A DNA stretch of 64,000 nt from Rhizomicrobium sp. GTDB taxonomy: Bacteria > Pseudomonadota > Alphaproteobacteria > Micropepsales > Micropepsaceae. The position numbers and the translations under genes were made by a program. The stretch covers positions 605,241 to 669,240 of the forward strand of contig JBBCHM010000002.1 in the NCBI GenBank assembly GCA_037200045.1, in the 5' to 3' direction. Positions 8,436-16,263 of this stretch are shown piece by piece; position 1 is the first letter of the stretch; each line of letters opens with the position of its first letter. Below the pieces are notes generated by a model that ran no database searches, was not told where the DNA came from, and saw nothing but the letters and a program-made list of their open reading frames with translations.

Positions 8436-8960
8436 TCAGTCATTCCCACCGGAGGGCGGCGGGGGCGTGGCCGGAACGGCCTGCCAGGGATGCGTGCACG
8501 TCGCCACATACGGATAGAAGCCGGCCGGGGCGTCGCAGTGATACCAGTAGCCCGGCACCTGCGCCGGCGCGACATTGCCGGGCGCCACATCCGGCGTCGG
8601 CGCCGAATCGTCCGGAAAGTCGTCGTAGTAGTAGGGCGGCGGGCCGTAATAGCCGTAATCGTCCCAATAGGGCGAACTGTAGTACAGAGCGCCCAGGCCG
8701 AAGCCGAGACCGACGCCATACCCGAAGCCGCCATAACCGCCATAACCATGGCCGTAATGACCGCCGTAATGGCCACCGCCGTGACCGCCGTGACCGCCAA
8801 AATGACCGCCACCATGGCCGCCGCCGAAATGACCGCCGCCGCCACCGCTGAAATGACCGCCTCCGCCACCTCCGCCGTGACCGCCGGCGGCCTGCGCCGC
8901 CCCGGAAAGTCCCGAAATGGACAATCCGATGGCAAACAGAATTGCTGTGACCTTACTCAT
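8436..8960 (-). CDS. Gly/His-rich exported protein with C-terminal Cys-containing domain
   Basis: A 174-residue predicted exported protein. A signal peptide is clear (residues 1-24, ending GAAQA). Residues 25-90 are almost entirely Gly, His, Tyr and Phe in short GGHGGGHFGG-type repeats. The C-terminal third has an Asp/Pro/Tyr-rich stretch and ends in YWYHCDAPAGFYPYV followed by CTHPWQAVP. This end resembles the small Y(Y)C...GYYPYV...C...W..VP domain found in many Gram-negative exported proteins, whose function is not known. The His/Gly tract could bind metal ions, which is inference. ATG at 8960 has GAGAGG upstream. It is divergent from the DUF3307 gene. Confidence 0.75.
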   Translation of the reverse strand: MSKVTAILFAIGLSISGLSGAAQAAGGHGGGGGGGHFSGGGGGHFGGGHGGGHFGGHGGHGGGHYGGHYGHGYGGYGGFGYGVGLGFGLGALYYSSPYWDDYGYYGPPPYYYDDFPDDSAPTPDVAPGNVAPAQVPGYWYHCDAPAGFYPYVATCTHPWQAVPATPPPPSGGND

Positions 8961-9228
8961 CGTGTGGCCTCTCTAGCCAATGCAAGCCCTCACCGCCGAG
9001 AGCTATGCAGGCGCGTCTGGTGGTTCAACGCGCGGCGACAGTCTGCGACACGCGTTTTGACGCGCCGCCGGGGCGGCATTCGCGACGACCGGCCTTGGCA
9101 AGCGCCGGATCGGATTGGCGAAACACGGGAATTGCCGCACCGCGGCAGGCTCTTATGAGACTTATATTTGCCGCCGGCCGCGACATGGACTATCTCCAAT
9201 CGCGGTCGGGCGCGCGAAGGGGACGGGA

Positions 9229-9621
9229 ATGAGCCAGGACACGGCCCTGGTCCTGTGGGCGCTTCTGGCGCTGCAGGCCAAGCATTTCCTGTGCGATTTC
9301 GTGCTGCAGACCGCCTACCAGGTGCGCACCAAGGCCCTTTATGGCCATCCCGGCGGCTTCATCCACTCCGGGCTGCACATCCTGGGCACGATCCCGGCGC
9401 TGATCATCCTGAACGCGTCGCTGCAGACCGCGGCGCTGATCCTGATCGTGGAATTCGCGATCCATTATCACACCGACTGGACGAAGGCCTTCATCGACCG
9501 GGTCTATCGCTGGGGCCCGACGGACCAGCGCTACTGGATCCTGTTCGGCACCGACCAGTTCGTGCACCAGCTCACCTATCTCGGCATCGTCTATGTGCTG
9601 ATCGCGGGCGTGGCGGGATAG
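9229..9621 (+). CDS. DUF3307 family membrane protein
   Basis: A 130-residue protein with three or four hydrophobic segments. It matches the DUF3307 pattern: QAKHFLCDFVLQT near the start, a central HSGLHILGT, the charged FAIHYHTDWTKAF and the final GTDQFVHQLTYLG. The His/Asp-rich membrane motifs are conserved in the family, but no reaction is established. The start is the ATG at 9229, preceded by AAGGGGA. The frame runs open further upstream, but without a plausible start site. It ends 9 nt from the convergent end of the MscS-channel gene. Confidence 0.8.
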   Translation: MSQDTALVLWALLALQAKHFLCDFVLQTAYQVRTKALYGHPGGFIHSGLHILGTIPALIILNASLQTAALILIVEFAIHYHTDWTKAFIDRVYRWGPTDQRYWILFGTDQFVHQLTYLGIVYVLIAGVAG

Positions 9622-9630
9622 AGCGGCCCC

Positions 9631-11073
9631 TCAGGGCGCGTGGGTCTCCGACCACAGCACGCGGCTGAAGAAGGTCTTCATCCGGGCCATCAAATCCCTT
9701 TCGACGGCGGCGACCTGAATGGTCTTCTGGGCGATCGCCGCGCGCTCCTGCTCGCGCCTGGCGAGCACATGGCTGAAGCGCTCCAAGAGGTTGGGAGACT
9801 TCCGCAGCAGCGCCTCGATCGGGTCCTTGGTGATCTCCAGCGCGCGCAGCCGGGTCAGCGCCGTCACCGTCGCGTTGCGCGGCGCGCCGGTCATCAGCGA
9901 CATTTCTCCGACCACGTCGCCGGTGGCCAGCACCGCGACCTCGCGCGGATCGTTGTTCTGGCCGAGCACGCTGACCCGCGCCGCGCCTTCCAGGATGATG
10001 AACATCGAGGAGGCCGAATCGCCCTGCACCATCAGATTGGCGCCGCGCGCGAACTCCGCCGGACGGCTGAGATGCGCCAGCTCGTGCGACTGCTCCTCGT
10101 CCAGCACCCGGCTGAACAGGCTGGCATGCTCCAGCGCGGCGCGCTTCTCGTTCTGGTCGAGCACCAGATCGATGACCGGCTCCTTCACCAGCTCGATCTG
10201 CGTCACCGGCTGCGGCATGCGGTTCTGGATGATCACGTCCTGCAGCGCGGCGATGACCACCGATTTCGCGGCGCCGGGCTCGATCTGGTCGGGAAAGAAA
10301 TAGAAGCGCACCTCGTAATAGAGCCCATCGCTGGTGAGCTTGGTCAGGATCACGCTCGGCTCGGGCGTGCGCGCCAGGCCCGGCCGGCGCACCGCCTTGA
10401 AGGCCTCGCCCAAAAGCATGTCGATCACGCGGTCCGACGGCATGCGGTTGTCGATCGCCACCTCCACCGACAGCCGCTTGGCGTCCGCCGGGCGGCTGTG
10501 GTTCATCACCGCGTTGTTGGTCGCGATATGGTTGGGCACCATCACGCGCCGTCCGTCGTCGAGCGCCAGGAAAGTCGAGCGCCACGTCATGTGCGTGACG
10601 CGGCCGTAGATCGGCTCGGGAATCTGGTCGGAATAGATCGTCAGCCAGTCGCCCAGCGAATAGGAGCCGTCGAGATTGATGGCGAGGCCCGAGAACAAAT
10701 CCTGGATCGTGGTCTGCAGCGCGATGCCGAGCACGACGGCGGTGGCGCCGGACGCGGTGACGAAGCCGGTGAAGGAGAAGCCCTCCTCCCACCACAGGCC
10801 GAGCGACAGGCCGAGCAGGACCAGCGCGACGGTCAGGATGTCCTGGATGAGGGCCGGCGTCTCGCGGTTGAGCCGGCGCTGCAGATAGCGCACCCAATAG
10901 AAACGGCGGATCAGCGCGTCGGCCAGCAGGGTGGCGCCGACCACGATGGCGACCGAGAGCCCGCGGGCGATCTCGTCCGCCACCTCGGCCGTCACCGCGC
11001 CCCCCAGCGCCATGGGCCCCCAGATGCGGGCCGCGAGGAGCACGACGAGCGCTGCGGCGTACCAGACGATCAT
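9631..11073 (-). CDS. MscS-type mechanosensitive channel with C-terminal cyclic-nucleotide-binding domain
   Basis: A 480-residue inner-membrane channel. There are about three or four TM segments in residues 1-110. The MscS pore helix and beta domain follow: TGFVTASGATAVVLGIALQ, then DLFSGLAINLDG. The MscS C-terminal alpha/beta domain precedes a cyclic-nucleotide-binding domain at about 320-450. In that domain GEMSLMTGAPRNATV is the phosphate-binding cassette, with the Glu that contacts the ribose and the Arg that contacts the cyclic phosphate. This is the bCNG architecture, in which binding of cAMP or cGMP rather than tension is thought to gate the channel. It is last in the six-gene TPS operon and its ATG overlaps the adenylate cyclase stop. 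cAMP from that cyclase is therefore the obvious candidate ligand. Confidence 0.9.
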   Translation of the reverse strand: MIVWYAAALVVLLAARIWGPMALGGAVTAEVADEIARGLSVAIVVGATLLADALIRRFYWVRYLQRRLNRETPALIQDILTVALVLLGLSLGLWWEEGFSFTGFVTASGATAVVLGIALQTTIQDLFSGLAINLDGSYSLGDWLTIYSDQIPEPIYGRVTHMTWRSTFLALDDGRRVMVPNHIATNNAVMNHSRPADAKRLSVEVAIDNRMPSDRVIDMLLGEAFKAVRRPGLARTPEPSVILTKLTSDGLYYEVRFYFFPDQIEPGAAKSVVIAALQDVIIQNRMPQPVTQIELVKEPVIDLVLDQNEKRAALEHASLFSRVLDEEQSHELAHLSRPAEFARGANLMVQGDSASSMFIILEGAARVSVLGQNNDPREVAVLATGDVVGEMSLMTGAPRNATVTALTRLRALEITKDPIEALLRKSPNLLERFSHVLARREQERAAIAQKTIQVAAVERDLMARMKTFFSRVLWSETHAP

Positions 11074-13064
11074 TTTTCGGTCATCTTGATCTTGACGCCG
11101 GTTTCGCCCTGCGACAGGCGCTCGAGATAGAAATGCGCCAGCGGATCGTCCGGCCGTTCCTTGGCCAGCGCCGCGAACAGGGCGATCGCGTCGCCATGGC
11201 CGTCATGCGTCGCGTCATAGGCGGCCTGATAGCGCGCGAGATAGTCCGCGCCATAGGCGCCATCGTGCAAGGGCTCCCACACGTCGAGCGCCTCCGTCTT
11301 GCCCTTCAGGATTACCGATCCGATCGGGCGGAATGCGATTCCCTTACATAGCACGCGGGTGGCGCCGCTGACACAGACGCGGGTGCCGAAGGTCTTGTTG
11401 AGGCCCTCCAGCCGCGAGGCGGCGTTCACCACGTCGCCGGACGCGGTGTAGCTGAACTTGTCGCGGGAGCCGAAATTTCCGACCGCGGCCGCGCCGGTAT
11501 GGGCGCCGATGCGGGTGATCCCTAAGGGCACGCCCTCGGCGTTCATCTTCCTGCGGTAATCCTCCGTGAACGTGTCGAGGTCGAGCATGCAGCGTACGCA
11601 TTTGGTCGCGTAGTCGTCGACGTCCACCGGGGCGTTGAAGATCGCCATGATGGCGTCGCCGATGAACTTGTCGATATAGCCCTGATGCACCTTCACGGCG
11701 GAGGTCATGCCGTCGAGATAATTGTTGAGGATGCGTCCGACCTCCTGCGAGTCGAGGCCCTCCGCCAGCGTGGTGAAGCCCGCGATGTCGCTGAACAGGA
11801 TGCTCATCTCGCGCCGCTCGCCACCGAGCTTGAGCCTGGTCGGATCGTCGACCAGTTGCTGCACCAGCTCGGGCGCGAGGTAGAGCGAGAAGGTGCTGTG
11901 GATGAAGGCGCGCTGCTGGCGGGCCGCGAGGCCGGCGATCGAATCGACGCCGGCGAAGGAGCCCGCGATCGCGATCGACGGCGCGATCAGCCCGATGATG
12001 ATCCCGGCGCGTTCGTAGAGCACGAAGACGCCGAGATACCACAGGAGCAGGATCGCGACGCCGACCAGCCCGGCGCGCAGCCAGAGCGGCCATTCCAGCG
12101 TGCCGAGCAGGGCGCCGAGCAGCGCGATCAGGATCGTGAGCGCGAGATTCTCGCCCCAGGAAAGTTGCGGCGGGGCGCGGTGATGCAGGAACTGCGAGAT
12201 GCCGTGCGCCAGGACCTGGATGCCGGGCATGGTGGCGCGCGGATCGCCCGGATCGGTGGCGAAGGGCGTGCGGTGCTGATCGACCAGCGTGAGATGCGAG
12301 CCGATCAGCACGACCTTGTCCTTGAAGATCGTCTCCGGAAGGATCGTCGGCGCCGGAATGCAGGCCGGCCCCAGGCAGGCCGGCAGCTCCGAGAAAGCCG
12401 GCTTGTTCTCGCCTTCGTCGGCGTGCCAGACGATCGGAACCTGCGCGTCCGGGGTCTCGATGCCGGCGATCTGCGCCGCGCGGCGCTGCACGCTGAGCAG
12501 GCGTTCGCCGCCGGAGGTGATGCCGCCGGGATTGATCCAGCGCACCGTGTCGGTCTGGTCGGTGCCGAGATTGGGCAGCGCGCGATCCTTGGCCGGGACG
12601 AAGGCGTTGAGATAGGCGGTCTGGTCGGCGCTGACGGTCGAGCCCGCTTCGTAATAGCTGACGACCAGCGGCGTCTTCATCCGCAGCAGCGCCTGGCGCA
12701 GCGCGTCGTCCTTGTCCGTCTCGGTGGGGCTGTCGAACAAATAGTCGAGCACGACCGCCTTGGGATGCTTGGCGTCGAGCGCGGTCAGCAATTTCGCCAG
12801 GAAGCCGCGGTCGAGCGGCGAGCGATAGGGAAAGTGCTGCATCACGCCTTCGTCGACGCTCAGGATCAGCAGGTCGGGGTCCTGCGGCTCGGGCGGCGTC
12901 TTGAACGCGATCTGCCAGTCCTCGACGAAGCGTTCGGCGCTGGTGAGGAAGGAGATGCGATTGACCGCATAGGTCGCGAGGAACGCCATGGCGAGCGCCA
13001 CCGCGAGGGCGGTGGCGGCCTTGTGGCGAGCCAGGACCTTCAGGCGGCCGATCAGTGCATTCAT
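11070..13064 (-). CDS. CHASE2-domain class III adenylate cyclase
   Basis: A 664-residue membrane cyclase. TM1 spans about residues 15-35, a periplasmic CHASE2 sensor about 45-300 (including ILSVDEGVMQHFPYRSPLDR and VVLIGSHLTLVDQHRTP), three TM segments about 308-375, and a cytoplasmic class III catalytic domain about 415-600. Catalytic residues are present: metal-binding Asp426 (FSDIAGFT) and Asp470, Lys466 and Asp544 at the adenine-specifying positions, and Asn548/Arg551 for the transition state. Lys plus Asp points to ATP, hence cAMP, rather than cGMP. The ATG at 13064 overlaps the upstream stop (ATGA), and the stop overlaps the MscS-channel start, so translation of all three is coupled. 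CHASE2 ligands are unknown. Confidence 0.92.
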   Translation of the reverse strand: MNALIGRLKVLARHKAATALAVALAMAFLATYAVNRISFLTSAERFVEDWQIAFKTPPEPQDPDLLILSVDEGVMQHFPYRSPLDRGFLAKLLTALDAKHPKAVVLDYLFDSPTETDKDDALRQALLRMKTPLVVSYYEAGSTVSADQTAYLNAFVPAKDRALPNLGTDQTDTVRWINPGGITSGGERLLSVQRRAAQIAGIETPDAQVPIVWHADEGENKPAFSELPACLGPACIPAPTILPETIFKDKVVLIGSHLTLVDQHRTPFATDPGDPRATMPGIQVLAHGISQFLHHRAPPQLSWGENLALTILIALLGALLGTLEWPLWLRAGLVGVAILLLWYLGVFVLYERAGIIIGLIAPSIAIAGSFAGVDSIAGLAARQQRAFIHSTFSLYLAPELVQQLVDDPTRLKLGGERREMSILFSDIAGFTTLAEGLDSQEVGRILNNYLDGMTSAVKVHQGYIDKFIGDAIMAIFNAPVDVDDYATKCVRCMLDLDTFTEDYRRKMNAEGVPLGITRIGAHTGAAAVGNFGSRDKFSYTASGDVVNAASRLEGLNKTFGTRVCVSGATRVLCKGIAFRPIGSVILKGKTEALDVWEPLHDGAYGADYLARYQAAYDATHDGHGDAIALFAALAKERPDDPLAHFYLERLSQGETGVKIKMTEK

Positions 13065-13762
13065 TTGCGCGGTCGAAGCAATGCCTCGGCCTGCGCCTCG
13101 CAGCCCTTTTGCAGCATCCAGGCGGCGCGCATCTGGTCGTTGCCCAAGCTCGACGGCACCGTGTTCATCGCCAGCGCGTATTCGGTGCCGGCATAGTTCA
13201 CCACATAGGCCGCGCCGCCATGCACCGGCACGTCGGTCGTCACCTTCAGCCGGTCGAGCCCGGCCGGCCAATCGGCCCGGGACTTCCAGCTCCGGTCCAC
13301 CGGCATGACGGCGAGCGCCGTGGCGGTCTTGGCGTCGGGCCGCCAGAAGATGGGGTCCTTGTTCTCCTGGATGCAGACATTGCCGCTGCGCGTGACATCG
13401 ACCAGCCAGGGATCGGGCAGCGTGTTCGGCGCGGCGCCGCGCGTGACGCCGGCCTCGCCGGTGCGCGCGTTGCGCTCGGTGCCCAGCGCGGCGAGCGTGG
13501 CGCCCAGGCTCTTGCCGCTGCCGCCGGCCGAAGGCGGCTGGTTATAGGGTCCGTCGATGGAGAGCGTCGCGCCGGTGTCGGAGATCAGCGTCACATGCTG
13601 GCCCTGCTTGAGCACCAGCGGCTTGGTCGAATCGACCGAACTGCCGGGCGCCAGCCCGATGCCGCGCGCCTCGACCACGGTGAGGTTGGCCGCCCGCGCC
13701 GCGCCCGTCGCGAGCGCCGCGACCGCGGCGATGGCCAGGAATGTCTTTCGTTCCATCCTCAT
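13061..13762 (-). CDS. orphan exported protein within the TPS-CHAT-cyclase operon
   Basis: A 233-residue predicted periplasmic protein that I do not recognise. It has a signal peptide (MRMERKTFLAIAAVAALATG, cleavage near ARA-AN), then LTVVEARGIGLAPGS and a beta-rich segment GQHVTLISDTGATLSIDGPY. That segment looks loosely like the FecR-like sandwich found beside CHASE2 cyclases in other bacteria, an impression rather than a firm assignment. There are two cysteines in the mature part, in NVCIQENKD and QKGCEAQAE. Start and stop both form ATGA overlaps with the CHAT gene and the cyclase gene, so it is made in step with them. Its position before the CHASE2 gene makes a periplasmic partner of that sensor a reasonable guess. 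Confidence 0.75.
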   Translation of the reverse strand: MRMERKTFLAIAAVAALATGAARAANLTVVEARGIGLAPGSSVDSTKPLVLKQGQHVTLISDTGATLSIDGPYNQPPSAGGSGKSLGATLAALGTERNARTGEAGVTRGAAPNTLPDPWLVDVTRSGNVCIQENKDPIFWRPDAKTATALAVMPVDRSWKSRADWPAGLDRLKVTTDVPVHGGAAYVVNYAGTEYALAMNTVPSSLGNDQMRAAWMLQKGCEAQAEALLRPRK

Positions 13763-16263
13763 TGTCCGCTCCCCGACGCACTGGCGGTGCGCGTGACCGT
13801 GCCGCTGTCGCCGATCAGCGTGAACGCCGCCCAGTCGAACGGATGCGCCCCGGTCGCGATCGCCGCAAGCTGGGCCTGGCGCAGATCCTCGGCCAGGTCG
13901 CGCGACGGATCCTTGGCGTAGCGCGCGAAGACGCCGGTCATCAGCGTCTCCGTCGCCGCCGAGGGCACTTCCCAATGGCTCGCCAGCACCGCGCGGGCCC
14001 CCGCGTTGAAGAAGGCATCGGCGAGGCCTTCGAGCGCGCCGCCGCCGAATTTGGTGCCGCCCTCCGCCGCCGTGTTGCAGGCCGACAGCACGACGAGATC
14101 GGCGTTCAGCTTCAGCCCGGCGATCTCGCTGGCGCTCAAGAGCCCGTCCGACGCGGCCGACGAGGCGGCGGCGGGCGGCGGCGACAGCACCAGGCCCGGC
14201 TCGGCCTGGCAATGCAGCTCGCCCGGCAGCATGCCATGGGTCGCGAAATAGAGGACGGCGTATTGGTCGAGGCCCGCGCCGCGCACCGCGGCTTCGCTGG
14301 CGCCGGCGCCGGTGAGGATCGAGCCCGGCTGGGCGCCCAGCGTGCGGCCGACCGCTTCGACCTCGTTCGCGGTCTCGGGCAAGGGCGGCAAAGCGCGCAG
14401 CAAGGCGGGATCGGCGGCGCCGCCGTCCTGGCACGCCGAGGCCAGCGCCGACAGCGCCTTGGGCCCGGTGGCGCCGGTGAAGCTGGGATTGCCGACGCCG
14501 AAGAACGGGCGCGGCGCGCGCGCGACCCGGGCGCCGCGCAAGGCGGCCAGCGCGCGCGGCGACGGCACTTCGCTGACGGCGAAACGGCGCACCAGCCAGT
14601 CGGCGTTGGCATAGCCGTCCTTGGGCTCGGCGGTCACGAGCAGCGCCGGCGGCAGGCTGTCGAGCGCGCCGCCCGGCGCCACGATCAGATGGCTCGCATT
14701 GGCCAGCGCCGGCTCGACCGGCGCGACGAGTTCGCGATAGAGCGCGTAGCTCGACTTCAGGCTGAAGTCGGGAAGCCGTCCGAGCTTGGGCACGAACGCC
14801 GCCCGCAGATTCGCGACATCGTCGGCCAGGCTCTGCGTCGTCGCCGCGAGCGGCGCCGTCACCAGCCCGCTCGGCGTCGTCACCAGCGCATAGCTGCCCT
14901 TGGCGCCGATCACGAAGGAGAGGAACGCCTCACCCGGCGCGAGCAGCTTCTCGAAATCCGCCAGCTCGACCGGGCCCGGATCGGCCAGCCGCGCATAGGC
15001 CGGATAGCTCTTGGCGACCTCGCCCGCCAGCGTATCGGCGCTGGCCGAGGCGGCGCGGAAATCGGCGTCGTATTTCGCCGCGAGCGCGGCGTTGCGCTCG
15101 TCATTCGGCTTGGCGTTCTCGGCCACCAGTTCGAGCCGCGCATCGTCGCGCGCCGCCTGCGCCTGTTCGAGCTGGCGCACCAGGGCGGACAGCGCCGCGT
15201 CGCCTGCCGCCTGGCGCGCCGCGACGCGGGCGATGGTGCGGTCGGCGAGATCGGAGGCCGCGAGCTGCGCGGCGCGGAACATGTCGGCGTCGAGCGCCGC
15301 CTTCTGCGCCGGGTCCTGCGCGCCCAGCGCGGCGGCCGCGGCGAGAAACGGCACGATCTGGTCGGAGACGATCTGCGAGCGGGCGATCGGATCCTTCGCC
15401 AGGATCGCGAAGGCGGCGCGGAACGACGCGACCGACGCGGCATAGACCTGCTGCTCGGCATAGAACCGCCCGAGCCGAAGCTGGGCCCGCGCCGTCGGCG
15501 CGGTGTCGCCGAACAATTTCTTGTCCATCCCCAAGGCATCGGTGAAGTCGCGCTCGGCGACGACGACGCGGCCCTGCGCGGCATTGACCTCGCCCATCAG
15601 CGAAATCATCTCGGGACGCCACCACAGCGGCAGGCCCGGCTCCTCGGTGATGATCCAGAGCGCCTCTTCGGCGGCGGCCTGCGCGCTCGCATTGTCGCCC
15701 AGCCGGAGCGCCATCTCCGCCTCGATGCGCAGCGAATGCGCCAGTTCGCCTTCGAGCGCCACCGGGGCGACATATTCGCTGCCATTGGCGTCGGCCACGG
15801 CGGCGGCGCGGGCGGCATCGACCTCGCCGCGGCGCAGCGCGGTGGCGGCGCGGGCGTATTTCAGCGCGTCCTCGTATTTGCGCTGATTGGCGGCGTCGAG
15901 CGCCTGGTAGGACGCGAAGCGCGCCCGCGTCGAGACGCCGGCCGCGCCCTCGATGATCGGCGAGGCGCGGCGGAACAAAGCGGCGGCTTCGTCGAAACGG
16001 CCCTGGTTGGAGACCTGCAAAGCCAGTTCCGCCAGCGTCTCGCCGACGGCCTGCGAATTGGCGCCATACTGCGCGGTCTGGATGTCGAGGACGTGGCGAT
16101 AGGCGTCTTCCGCGCCGGCGTAGTTGTCGGCACCGCTGTAGAGCCGCGCGGATTCGACATAGGTCTTGAGCGCGTCGGGTCCGTTCGCCGGGGCTTGACC
16201 ATAGGCGGCGGCCCCCAGGACAAGAGCGCAGGCCAGAAGCAGGGTGGATCGCCGCCGCATCAT
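13759..16263 (-). CDS. exported TPR-CHAT (caspase-like) protein
   Basis: An 834-residue protein with a signal peptide (residues 1-22), a helical TPR-like region (about 30-420) and a C-terminal CHAT domain (about 500-825). The CHAT domain belongs to the caspase/separase peptidase clan, and both dyad residues are present: His676 in LYFATHG and Cys729 in VVLSACNTA. It is therefore predicted to be an active cysteine protease, located in the periplasm or outer envelope given the signal peptide. The start was set at the ATG at 16263 because it overlaps the tpsA stop as ATGA; a GTG at 16269 is possible. CHAT genes beside filamentous-haemagglutinin genes occur in several phyla. Processing of TpsA is the simplest role but is not shown. 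Confidence 0.9.
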   Translation of the reverse strand: MMRRRSTLLLACALVLGAAAYGQAPANGPDALKTYVESARLYSGADNYAGAEDAYRHVLDIQTAQYGANSQAVGETLAELALQVSNQGRFDEAAALFRRASPIIEGAAGVSTRARFASYQALDAANQRKYEDALKYARAATALRRGEVDAARAAAVADANGSEYVAPVALEGELAHSLRIEAEMALRLGDNASAQAAAEEALWIITEEPGLPLWWRPEMISLMGEVNAAQGRVVVAERDFTDALGMDKKLFGDTAPTARAQLRLGRFYAEQQVYAASVASFRAAFAILAKDPIARSQIVSDQIVPFLAAAAALGAQDPAQKAALDADMFRAAQLAASDLADRTIARVAARQAAGDAALSALVRQLEQAQAARDDARLELVAENAKPNDERNAALAAKYDADFRAASASADTLAGEVAKSYPAYARLADPGPVELADFEKLLAPGEAFLSFVIGAKGSYALVTTPSGLVTAPLAATTQSLADDVANLRAAFVPKLGRLPDFSLKSSYALYRELVAPVEPALANASHLIVAPGGALDSLPPALLVTAEPKDGYANADWLVRRFAVSEVPSPRALAALRGARVARAPRPFFGVGNPSFTGATGPKALSALASACQDGGAADPALLRALPPLPETANEVEAVGRTLGAQPGSILTGAGASEAAVRGAGLDQYAVLYFATHGMLPGELHCQAEPGLVLSPPPAAASSAASDGLLSASEIAGLKLNADLVVLSACNTAAEGGTKFGGGALEGLADAFFNAGARAVLASHWEVPSAATETLMTGVFARYAKDPSRDLAEDLRQAQLAAIATGAHPFDWAAFTLIGDSGTVTRTASASGSGQ

